From positions 3,102,001 through 3,166,000 of the forward strand of contig CAIIXF020000006.1 in assembly GCA_903813345.2 (NCBI GenBank): a DNA stretch of 64,000 nucleotides. The letters run 5' to 3'. The translations under genes were made by a program, and so were the position numbers. Below the pieces are notes generated by a model. That model was not told the DNA's origin. It saw only the letters and a program-made list of their open reading frames with translations, and did not search any database. Origin of the DNA: Owenia fusiformis (Eukaryota; Annelida; Polychaeta; Sabellida; Oweniidae). Positions 12,201 to 24,200 of this stretch are shown here, in pieces (position 1 is the first letter of the stretch; the number at the start of each line of letters is the position of its first letter).

Positions 12201-15200
12201 ACATTGGCCATATTCCTTTACATTCTTGGACTTAGATTATTTTATGTATAGAAGTGTAATTTATGGCATGCATTTTCAAAAAGCTTTACACCATGGCCAT
12301 TTTACTTTACATTCTTGGACCTAGAATATTTTGCGATTGAAAGTTGTGAACTTTTATAGCATGCATTTTCAAAAACCTTTACATTGGCGATATTCCTTTA
12401 CATTCTTGGACTTAGATTATTTCACTATATATACTTGATAACTTTCAAGGCATGTATTTTCAAAAAGCTTAACATTGGCCATATTCCTTTACATTCTTGG
12501 AATTAGAATATTTTACGATCTGAAGAGGTGAACTTTTGCAGCATGCATTTTCAAAAAGCTTTACATTGGCCATATTCCTTTACATTCTTGGACTTAGAAT
12601 ATTTCACGAAGCAAAGTTGTGAACTTTTTATGAAGGCATTTTCAAAAAGCTTTACATTGGCCATATTCCTTTACATCCTTGGACTTAGATTATTTTACGA
12701 TCTATAGAAGTGAAATTTTATGGCATGCATTTTCAAAAAGCTTTGCATTGGCCATTTTCCTTTACATTCTTGGACTTAGTGAACTTTTATGCAGGCATTT
12801 TCAAAAAGCTTTACATTGGCGAAATTCCATTACATTCTTGGACTTAGATTATTTTGCGATTGAAATATTTGATGACTTTCAAGGCATGTATTTTCAAAAA
12901 GCTTTACATTGGCGAATTCCATTACATTCTTGAACTTAGATTTCTTTGCGATTGAAAGTTGTGAACTTTTATAGCATGCATTTTCAAAAAGCTTTACAAT
13001 GGCAATTTTCCTTTACATTCTTGGACTTAAAATATTTTAAGATCTATAAAAGTGAAATTTTATGGCATGCATTTTCAAAAAGCTTTACATTGGCCATTTT
13101 CCATTACATTTTTGGACTTAGATTATTTTACGATCTACATGTATAGAAGTGAAATTTTATGGCATGCATTTTCAAAAAGCTTTACATTGGCCATTTTCCT
13201 TTACATTCTTGGACTTTGAATATTTCACGAAGCAAAGTTGTGAACTTTTTATGCAGGCATTTTCAAAAAGCTTTACATTTGCGAAATTCCATTACATTCT
13301 TGGACCTGAGACTATTAGAGTATTAATTAGTCTCAGCTTGGACTTAGATTATTTTGCGATTGAAAGTTGTGAACTTTTATAGCATGCATTTTCAAAAAGC
13401 TATACAATGGCCATTTTCCTTTACATTCTTGGACTTGGATTATTTTACGATCTATAAGTATAAAGTGAAATTTATGGCATGCATTTTCAAAAACCTTTAC
13501 ATTGGCCATTTTCCTTTACATTCTTGGACTTAGATTATTTTACGATGTAAACTTGAAAAATTTTAAGATATGTATTTTCAAAAAGCTTTACATTGGCCAT
13601 ATTCCTTTACATTCTTGGACTTAGATTATTTTACGATATATTATGATAACTCTTATAGGCATGTATTTTCAAAAAGCTTTACATTGGCCATTTTCCTTTA
13701 CATTCTTGGACTTAAAATATTTCACGAAACAAAGTCATGAACTTTTTATGCAGGCATTTTCAAAAAGCTTTACATTGGCGTAATTCCATTACATTCTTGG
13801 ACTTAGATTATTTTGCGATTGAAAGTTGTGAACTTTCAAACATGCATTTTCAAAAAGCTTTACATTGGCCACATTCAAATTTACATTCTTGGACTTAGAT
13901 TATTTTACGATCTATAGAAGTGAAATTTTATGGCATGCATTTTCAAAAAGCTTTACATTGGCCATTTTCCTTTACATTCTTGGACTTAGGATATTTTGCG
14001 ATTGAAAGTTGTGAACTTTTATAGCATGCATTTTCAAAAACCTTTACATTGGCGATATTCCTTTACATTCTTGGACTTAGATTATTTAACGATATTTACT
14101 TGATAACTTTCAAGGCATGTATTTTCAAAAAGCTTTACATTGGCCATATTCCTTTACATTCCTGGACTTAGAATATTTCCCAAAGCAAAGTTGGGAAATT
14201 TTTATGCAGGCATTTTCAAAACGTAAAGGCTAGAGTACCGACAATTGTCGGTACTCTAGACTCTGATGTGGTGGCACGCTAGAGGACCGACAAATAAATT
14301 GTCGGTACGGGAGATATGCTGTGTTTACACGCTAGAGGACCGACAAATATTGATTTTCGAATTTTCTGGCGCATGTGCAGAATGCGCAATGCGCGGGGGG
14401 ATATTTCAGATATCATACGGATATTTCGGGAACAAGTGCAAAACCCGGGGAGGGCATTAGCCCCGGTTACCCGGGGATTACCAAACCCAGTCAAAAAATG
14501 GTAGCCCGGGAACAGGGAATGGTAGTAAACGTTGAAAACCCAATAAAAAACATGAACAAGTAAGACGTTAGAGAGCTATTAATGCAGAGTAAACGGCTAT
14601 ATATATTCTAAACAGACAGGATATTTCTCCTGAGCCGATCAGGCGTAGAAAGGGGCGTTTGCTACCCATTAGATAGAAGAAAATAGCTAGAATGTTTTTT
14701 ATTTTAAGCTTATGGTATGAGGTTCCATATCCATCCGCCAAAAGGTATGACCCCTATATAGTCCATTTAAAAACCTGTGGTATCATACTAAATAACCCAT
14801 AGTTGGCTTCTAGGGTACCTAGTATGCCACTATTTGGTACCAAAATAAAGAGGAGTTCAACTTTCATTTGAATTACGAAAATAGCGATGTAGGTGAAAAT
14901 AGTTCCGAACGTGAGCATGTTTACTACGCGTTTGCCCGTCATATCAGAATTGAGGAAGTGGTAGCAAACGCAACTTACAATAAACGGACGCTGATATCTC
15001 AAAAAGTAACCTGACTCCCTATAATTTGATGTAGGTCAATCGAACCCCTATATGGACAGGTGCATTTTGATATATAACACTATGGGGGGTAAGCGTTTCA
15101 TAGTTGGTCACGAACGCCATATGTGCAAAGTATTGTTATGAATTTTCGAATTTGGTGTTGGATTACGGTACTCATACCTTATAGCACAATTTTTGATGGA

Positions 15201-18200
15201 AGTTGCATTTGGCTCCCTTAGTTAATGGCCACGATTCCATCTCGCATGAGAGAGCTACCAAACGCAAAGTAAACAGTGATATATTCCAAATGAGATATTT
15301 CTCCTGTGCCATGGCGTAGTAAGGGTAGAGAGCGACGGGGGCGAAAGCATCCCCTCCCCTAACTGTATATATCGACCATTAGATAGAATAAGAAAAGAGC
15401 TTCAAAATGTTTTTTAATTGAAGCTTGTAGGACAATTTTGATGGAAGTTGAATCAATTTTTGTCGAAATAAATTATGGCTCACTACAAGTTAATGCCTGT
15501 ACGATTCCATACTGCAAAAGAAGCACTATGCCCCCCCCCCTTAAATGAAAAAATAGGTCCTGCCCGGATTCGAACTCGGGACCGAGTGTGTTCGAGTCCT
15601 GCTCCCTAACCACTAGGCTACCAGTGATGAGGTTATTCCAAAAGTAAAAATAGTGGATTTATTCATATAATTGTCGGCTCTCTAGCAAAAACACGTAGCA
15701 GCCACTTGCGTACCGACAATTGTCGGTTCTCTATCTGGCACTACTAGGTGACGATAGAGTGCTGACAATTGTCGGTACCCCAGCAAATACCCCTGGACAG
15801 TCTCCAGTACCGACAATTGTCGGTCCTGGAGCCACTCCGTTTTCAAAAAGCTATACATTGGCGAAATTCCATTACATTCTTGGACTTAGATTATTTTGCA
15901 ATTGAAAGTTGTGAACTTTTATAGCATGCATTTTCAAAAAGCTCTACAATGGCCATTTTCCTTTACATTCTTGGACTTAAATTATTTTACAATCTATAGA
16001 AGTGAAATTTTATGGCATGCATTTTCAAAAAAGCTTTACATTGGCCATTTTCCTTTACATTCATTGACTTAGATTATTTTACGATCTACATGTATAGAAG
16101 TGAAATTTTATGGCATGCATTTTCAAAAAGCTTTACATTGGCCATATTCCTTTACATTCTTGGACTTAGAATATTTTACGATCTAATGAGGTGAAATTTT
16201 ATGGCATGCATTTTCAAAAAGCTTTACATTGGCCATTTTCCTTTACATTCTTGGACTTAGAATATTTTACGATATATACTTGATAACTTTTAAGGCATGT
16301 ATTTTCAAAAAGCTTTACATTGGCCATATTTCTTTACATTCTTGGACTTATAATATTTCACGAAACAAAGTCATGAACTTTTTATGCAGGCATTTTCAAA
16401 AAGCTTTACATTGGCCATTTTCCTTTACATTCTTAGACATAGATTATTTTACGATCTAACGAGGTGAAATTTTATGGCATGCATTTTCAAAAAGCTTTAC
16501 ATTGGCCATATTCCTTTACATTCTTGGACTTAGATTATTTCATAGATTATTTTACGATCTAACGAGGTGAAATTTTATGGCATGCATTTTCAAAAAGCTT
16601 TACATTGGCCATTTTCCTTTACATTCTTGGACATAGATTATTTTACAATCTACATGTATAGAAGTGAATTGAAAGTTGTGAATTTTTATAGTACACTGTA
16701 TGCATTTTCAAAAAGCTTTACAATGGCCATTTTCCTTTACATTCTTGGACTCGGATTATTTTACGATGTAAACCTTGACTTGTTCTTCACCTTACATGTA
16801 CCTACGTGTACTTCTGAGTAATTTGTAATTAACAATCAAATCAACAAATATTCACATATCATATTAGCAGATGTCTGGCGAAATTACATTACAATAAGAT
16901 ATTCTGATCGATAGTATTTGGTTATAAATCCGGAAGTGTTTTCTCTGAGGTCGGCGCGTCAAATTCCATATATGTATTCTACCTTCGATATTAGTATTGG
17001 CCGGTACATCCTCCCGATTAATATCTATCATTGGGTGCTTTCAACACCATGTATTTCTAATGTTATCGCAAAATAGTCCATAAAATGAAGGAAATGTTTC
17101 AAACTTAGAAATTTGATCGGCATTTTACCAAAAGAGCTTCTGCGCATGAGTTCTGCGCATGTCAAAAGCCCGTCAAACTTTCTCATTTCTTTTAACATTT
17201 CTCGCCTTTTACACGACTTTCCCACCTGGAATCATACTCTATAATCAAATTAGAAATATAAGGCATAACTTTAGATCAATTTCCAACCATCTCTTGTGAA
17301 AGTATTGAAGATGATCGGGGAAAACAATCCCGTCTATTCGAGGGGCTCTCTTGGGGATTTCTTCGATCACTATCAATACTATTGTCTATGCAAGTTCATT
17401 TCTATATTTAGCGATCTTTACTGTATTCTCTCCAATGAGATATGGTTTTTACAATTCTACATGTACTGTACGTCGTGAAAGAACAGAATCCAACAAATAC
17501 CAAATCTAAAAGTCAAAATAACAGGCTAAAGGAAAGGGGACAGTAAAGCGTCATGTACAGCATTCTATGAGAGTTCACAACTTAAATCGTAAAATGAGCT
17601 AAGTCCAGGAATGTAAAGGAATTTGGCCAATGTAAACCTTTTTGAAAATACATATAATAATAGTTTACAACTTTAAATCTTGAAATAATCTAAGTCCAAA
17701 AATGTAATGGAATATGGCCAATGTAAAGCTTTTTGAAAATGGATGCCATAAATTTTCACTTCTATAGATCGTAAAATATTCTAAGTCCAAGAATGTAAAG
17801 GAAAATGGCCATTGTAAAGCTTTTTGAAAATGCCTGAATTAAAAGTTATCTACTTTACATCGTAAAATAATCTAAGTCCAAGAATGTAATGGAATTTTGC
17901 CAATGTAAAGCTTTTTAAAAACGCCTGCATAAAAAGTTCACAACTTTGTTTCGTGAAATATTCTAAGTCCAAGAATGTAAAGGAATATGGCCAATGTAAA
18001 GCTTTTTGAAAATACATGCCTTAAAAGTTAGCAAGTATATATATATATAGTATATATCCCTTCTATATATCATAAAATAATGTAAGTCCAAGAATGTAAA
18101 GGAAAATGGCCAATGTAAAGCTTTTTGAAAATGCATGCCATAAATTTTACTTCTATAGATCGTAAAATAATCTAAGTCCAAGAATGTAAAGGAAAATGGC

Positions 18201-21200
18201 CAATGTAAAGCTTTTTGAAAATGCATGCTGTAAAATTTCACTTCTATAGATCGTAAAATAATCTAAGTCCAAGAATGTAAAGGAATATGGCCAATGTAAA
18301 GCTTTTTGAAAATGCATGCTATAAAAATTCACAACTTTCAATCACAAAATAATCTAAGTTCATGAATGCAATGGAATTTCGCCAATGTAAAGCTTTTTGA
18401 AAATGCCTGCATAAAAAGTTCACAATTTTGCTTCGTGAAATATTCTAAGTCCAAGAATGTAAAGGAATATGGCCAATGTAAAGCTTTTTGAAAATACATG
18501 CCTTAAAAGTTATCAAGTATATATCGTAAAATATTCTAAGTCCAAGAATGTAAAGGAAAATGGCCAATGTAAAGCTTTTTGAAAATGCATGCCATAAAAT
18601 TTCACCTCATTAGATCATAAAATAATCTAAGTCCAAGAATGTAAAGGAATATGGCCAATGTAAAGCTTTTTGAAAATGCATGCTGTAAAATTTCACCTCG
18701 TTAGATCGTAAAATATTCTAAGTCCAAGAATGTAAAGGAATATGGCCAATGTAAAGCTTTTTGAAAATGCATGCCATAAAATTCACTTCTATATGATAAA
18801 ATATTCTAAGTCTAAGAATGTAAGGGAAATGGCCAATGTAAAGCTTTTTGAAAATGCATGCCATAGATTACACTTCTATATATCATAAAATATTCTAAGT
18901 CCAAGAATGTAAAGGAATATGGCCAATGTAAAGCTTTTTGAAAATGCCTGCATTAAAAGTTCACAACGTTGCTTCGTGAAATATTCAAAGTCCAAGAATG
19001 TAAAGGAAAATGGCCAATGTAAAGCTTTTTGAAAATGCATGCCATAAAATTTCACTTCTATACATGTAGATCGTAAAATAATCTAAGTCCAAAAATGTAA
19101 TGGAAAATGGCCAATGTAAAGCTTTTTGAAAATGCCTGCATTAAAAGTTCACAACTTTCAATCGTAAAATAATCAAAGTCCAAGAATGTAATGGAATATC
19201 GCCAATGTAAAGCTTTTTGAAAATACATGCCTTAAAAGTTCAGTAAGCGGGGTGTTTTTAAATTTCTCAACTCGTCATTGTAAAGAAAAAAAGCTTTACT
19301 TAAAAATGACAAATTCTTGTCCCTAAATCTTGACACTGATGTAGAAATGTCTAAGGCCATATTTCTTGAATTACAGCTATTGCAAGGCTTCTGAATTATA
19401 TCTTGTAGGACTTTTAAAGAAATCATTAATGCCTCGTGGAAGCAAGTCCATTTGTCCAAGGATACTTAGGGTGTATAGTTCCACCATCGTTACAAAGGAT
19501 TATCCAGTGCCAGGTGTGCCCCAAAGAGGAACAAAAGGTTCAGAAGATTCAAAGGCAGATCCAAATCACAAAGATGTGACTCTACATCACATCTTGCATG
19601 GTGAAAAAAGAAGGAATCCCTTCACAGAACGTATTGTTGAAGCATATGCAATGATACGAAGTGATAAATGGGTTGGTAACTATAACGACATTAAGAGATA
19701 TCAACTACTGTTGAAATGTGGAGAACTGTTTGAACTTCACACATGTGAAGTAATCCTTTGCACATGTGCACACAGTGCTAAGGTTCTGCAAAAACTTAGC
19801 ATGACCCTCATGGATCTTGAACTATTGATACTAGCCGATAACAAAAACCCAAAAGGTGTTGAATGTGCTAAGACACAAGATAAGACAGAGCAAAGTGGTG
19901 AAACAAAAAAGACATCCTGTATTAAGCCAGTCAGTGAAGAAGAAAAGAATAAATTAGCCGAAGTGATGTGCGATACTAAAATTGGCCAGTTAATCATTGA
20001 TGAGGCAGCTATGTGCACAGAGCCTGAAGCTTTGATTGCAATGGTTGCGACAAAGGCACCCCAGATAGTACTTATAGGGGATCATAAGCAGTTAAGACCA
20101 ATAGTTACCAACCGCATTGCTGAAAATCTAGGATTTGACAGTACCTTCTTTCAGCGGTACGAAGAAAGTGCAAAAATGTTGCAAATCCAATACAGAATGG
20201 TAAGTGAATAAATTATCCAGTAAATATCAGCAATATGAGTTTTAAAACACGTTATGCGCTCCATGTTAATAAGTAATAGACTTCAAAATTCATAGAACTT
20301 GTAGTTTAGTATTCATATACACTTATACAGGATGGTTTGAAAAATCATTCACACTTAATAATGTACCATTTTCTATTGACTCGAAAATTTCGCAAATTCA
20401 TTTACTTGTATGTTTCATTTAGCACCCAAGCATATGCCAATTTCCATCAAATCAATTCTATGATGGCCTGTTGCAAGCAGATGTGAGTCAAAGTGAAGAG
20501 GCTTTAACAAGCCGTGACATTCTGAAAGGGTATTGGCAAGGTGGTGACGATCAAAGGACAGTTTTCCTGAATGTTTGTGGCGAGGAAAAGATACTCACTG
20601 TCGGGACCAGTGAGGGAAATGTATCATCCACCAGTAACGAGCAAGAAATGGATCATGCTGTAATTAATGATCTTTATTTTAATTAAATAATTATTGATGG
20701 TAAAGGATGATGTAGGATATGGTGAAGGACAATGTTGTGATCTTAGAATAATTATTGTAAATAATACAATATTTTATTAGACTTAAGTTTTGCATTGGCA
20801 CTTTTCACATTTTGAGAAAAAGTATCCAAATATATAACAGACATTTCAGTCAAGATCTATGGTACAGATATCAACATTTTATATATGAACAGATATACAG
20901 ACTATTTTAAAAAATTTTCTCATGATTGTACAATGAGTTTCAAAATATGATATCTTGATATGTATATTGAATCTATTTCCTTGCTATCATTTTATCATGT
21001 TATATAGTACTTCTTTATCTCTATAATGGTTTAAGGTGAGGATATACCGCTGTCTCTTGCACAAATTGTACAAGAATGAGGATGCCTTCAAAAACATTGC
21101 AGTGCTATCACAGTATCGAGCACAATGTGCCTTAATACATAAGGAGATTGACAAGTATCTTGAGCTGAGACATGAAGCAACATCTGTCAACACAGTTGTC

Positions 21201-24200
21201 AAAAGCCAAGGTATTAAAGGACAACTGAAATAACTTTTCTCAACTTGCAGCTACAAAAACGTGGTTTTCTCCATTGTAAGCCCAACGTAGACTTAGATTA
21301 TGTTCTTGCGATAGCCATTATAAAATAAATGTTAGATAACTGCTAACGGTCATAGATAACGAAATAAAACTAACTGATTAATAAAATTGGCCCCCACGTG
21401 ATTAGTAACGTCATATACAACATATAGCTTTGGTTTATTGGTTTCTTAGTAATCACAACGTCACGACAACCATAGGATTGTTGTGTAAACTAATAACAAA
21501 ACATTTCGGCATTATGACGTCATGATCCAATGGACCAAAACGGGCCATGTGGGGACCAGTGAGAGATCACGTGGAGGCCAATGACGTCACAACCAATTCG
21601 AATATTGCTTATTAAGCAGCTAATAACGATCGTTAGAGTAAAATAATTTCCACACTACTGATGAGAAAACATGTCCAAATACATCTATCAAAAAATTATA
21701 TTGATTCCTTTTAGGTTAAAAATACCATTTCATATCTGCTTTAAGTATTCTTATTAATACACATTTCAGTTGTCTTCAGCTGTCTATATATTTTGAATTT
21801 TTGCAGTTCTACAGTGCATGTACATTTCTGATTTATGCACAGGGTGTCTAAAAAACAGGACTGAAGTAAAAATTGATTAATCTTCTAAATTGATTAATTC
21901 TACCATGAAATTTCAGAATTATTTAGTTCATGCAATTTTGTTGTGAAAGTTTGATGATAATCTGCCTATTGAGTCAAAAGTGCAAAACAAACTCCCAAGT
22001 GGGCACCTCTACTCTCTATTTTTTCAATTTTTCTTCAACATGTATTGTAATGACTTCAGTATGAATGAAATGTCCCTTGGTGTTCTGGTCCTGGATTGTG
22101 ATATTGGTTCTCGATTGGAGGGGGGAGGGGGATGTTAGACATTGTTTCTTTTCACGTTAGATTATGGTTTTGGGATATATAGGGTCTACTTTTCTTATGA
22201 CAGATTTACACTTACAGTTTGCTTTTCTTGTTGGGTTTCTTTAAAGTTAGTCACCCTTCAATTTGGCATTTGTGCTTATATATATTTAATTGTGCAGAAA
22301 GGAAAACAAAAATTACAATACTGTATAAATATTTTAGGTGGAGAATGGGAATATGTCATTCTATCTACTGTTCGCTCAATGCAATCTGAGGCCATTCCAG
22401 AGGACATCACTCAGAAATGGAAGTCCAAGCATTTGGGCTTCATCATTGATGAAAACCAGATCAATGTTGCTCTCACAAGAGCAAGATTTGGACTCATTAT
22501 TATAGGTATAATCTTTAATGTTAATGTCATAAATTGTCATTGTTAGCTATGATTAAACGATAATAAGGTTCATATAAAATATGTTTGCAAACCCATGTAG
22601 TTTTCTGAAATAACATGGTACTTGCTGAATACCTCTTTACCTGTGTTAACATGTTTATTTGACTTTTAGAGATAGTACTTTGGAGTACACGGGAATATGT
22701 GTGAATAGTAACTTTTTTACTTTATCATTGTCACTATTGTTTGGAATGGGACTGGTATTATGAATATAAGCATGTACATTATATTAGTATAGTACTGGTA
22801 TATTGGTTCTAGGGTGTAAGGGTAATTCTTTGAATTAGGGAAATGCATACAATCATTATATATTTTTATATTATTTGTGTATAATTATTATTTGTTGGTT
22901 TTGGATTCTGTTATACAACATTACATAGTTTGCCTTTCAATTACTGTTCTGATGTATTATTGATCGTTAGCACTCTGGATCATTAGACCATTTTCACCTG
23001 TGGTCTGTCACTTTTCAGTATGTTGTCCTTTTGATGAATTATCTGCTCAATGGATCAAATTGAAAGTTAAAATATATAATATAATTCAGACTGAAGTTTT
23101 TCATCAAGAAGATGATACAATGTACATTATATCAGCAACATTGTCATATATATTTTTGAAAAAGTTGTATAAGAATAAAAAGTATAAAATGCTTTTGACT
23201 GGAATTGCAAGTCAAATTATGTTTTCTTTTTAGGTTAATGTTGTTTGTATTTCTATGATTTTGTCATATTGCGTGGTGGAAGGAAACACTTTCTTTTGTT
23301 TTATTTTGGTCTTCGTTTGTTAAATTAAGTCATGATCTCCTGTGTGTTGCAGATTAAGCTTACTAAATTGAAATATATCTGATATCCTCAGTAAATATAT
23401 ATAAAGGGTACCCTATGTTTTGTTAGACTAGAGGCAGGCTCATCTAGATATTAAAAGTACATGTATTGTGAAATAATTTTGTATAATGTTTTACTTCATT
23501 GAACTCAACTAGGTGCTTTTTATCATCACTAATAATGCATTAAAATATTTATGAAATTTAATAGGAACACTGTCATGTTTCTGGAAAGCCCATGGTAAAA
23601 CTTTTGGATTACATTTTAGGCAATGCAGATCTGTTGAGTTGTGATCCTATGTGGAAGGAATTGATTGAAGACTACAAGGACAGGGATTGTTTCATAGAGG
23701 CCACTGATTTCCTCACTGACTTGAGCAAAGGCCTCCCAGGAATGCCTGAGGGTAAGGTTACCTATATTGATTTGTTTGACGTTGTCATTTCACCAACCTT
23801 ATAACATTGCAAATAGGGAGAAGATACCAACTTGCATATAGTTCTTGCTAAAAAGCGGATATATTGATGTATATCCACAAACATAATCAATTTAGGAGGG
23901 GGAGATGGGTTACTCTTAAATGAAATTAATCATGTTTCAGATAAGATTGAAATATTGACTTGGTCCTAATGACACCCGTTTTTCACCCATTTCATTATTG
24001 TTCATACATACTGAAAGACTATGGTATTTCCAAATTGTGGCTTGACATGGCATATTTAATGAGTTAAGTGTATATACACAAGGTTTGAAGAAGATCTGTT
24101 TGTTAAAAAATTGTTTTGTTGGTGATCTAACATAAGTAGACTCATACAAGCTAATAGCTCCTTTCTTCATGAATCAGACAAAATATTAGAGGACAAGAAC

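Larger units (their letters stand above)
11505..19353. mobile_element. Foldback-like element with satellite inverted arms (~7.8 kb)
   Basis: The outer ~130 bp on each side are inverted copies of each other: 11505-11640 (GTAAAGCTTTTTTTCTTTAC, then ATGACGAGTTGAGAAATTTA) and the reverse complement of 19230-19353. Inside them, ~90-bp tandem repeats run forward from about 11633 to 16780 and reverse from about 17560 to 19245, separated by a ~780-bp spacer. Long inverted arms made of tandem repeats are the hallmark of Foldback/Galileo-type elements. No transposase frame is visible, so it would be non-autonomous. The exact ends and target duplication are not resolved. The right end lies about 55 bp from the splice acceptor at 19408. 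Confidence 0.75.
9008..23751 (+). other. Helicase module 2 of the HELZ2-like protein (UPF1-type, SF1)
   Basis: All classical motifs are intact: Walker A GPPGTGKT, split after GPPG by the intron 9137-10235; CGPSNKSVDVIAG; motif II IIDEAAM; motif III LIGDHKQLRP; QYRM at the end of exon 19409-20199 followed by HPSICQFPSNQFYDG; SQGGEWEYVILSTVRS, joined across intron 21211-22337; and NVALTRARFGLIII followed by GN across intron 22506-23619. This is the better conserved, presumably active 5'-3' RNA/DNA helicase of the protein. The intron between CGPSNKSVDVIAG and the next exon is 9,038 bp long and holds the foldback-like element described separately. Confidence 0.9.

Noticed and set aside
11633-14221. 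CRISPR-like array
   Set aside because: Regular period, but there are no unique spacers: the whole 90-bp unit is repeated, and the setting is a eukaryotic intron.
14266-14563. Three overlapping small frames in the nested element
   Set aside because: Short, overlapping in different frames, no motif. They lie over the palindrome cluster and GC-rich segment.
12679-18341. Series of open frames with HFQKALHWPFSFTFLDL-like peptides
   Set aside because: They arise from reading through the ~90-bp satellite in both arms. No start context or splice structure, and the same peptide recurs once per unit.
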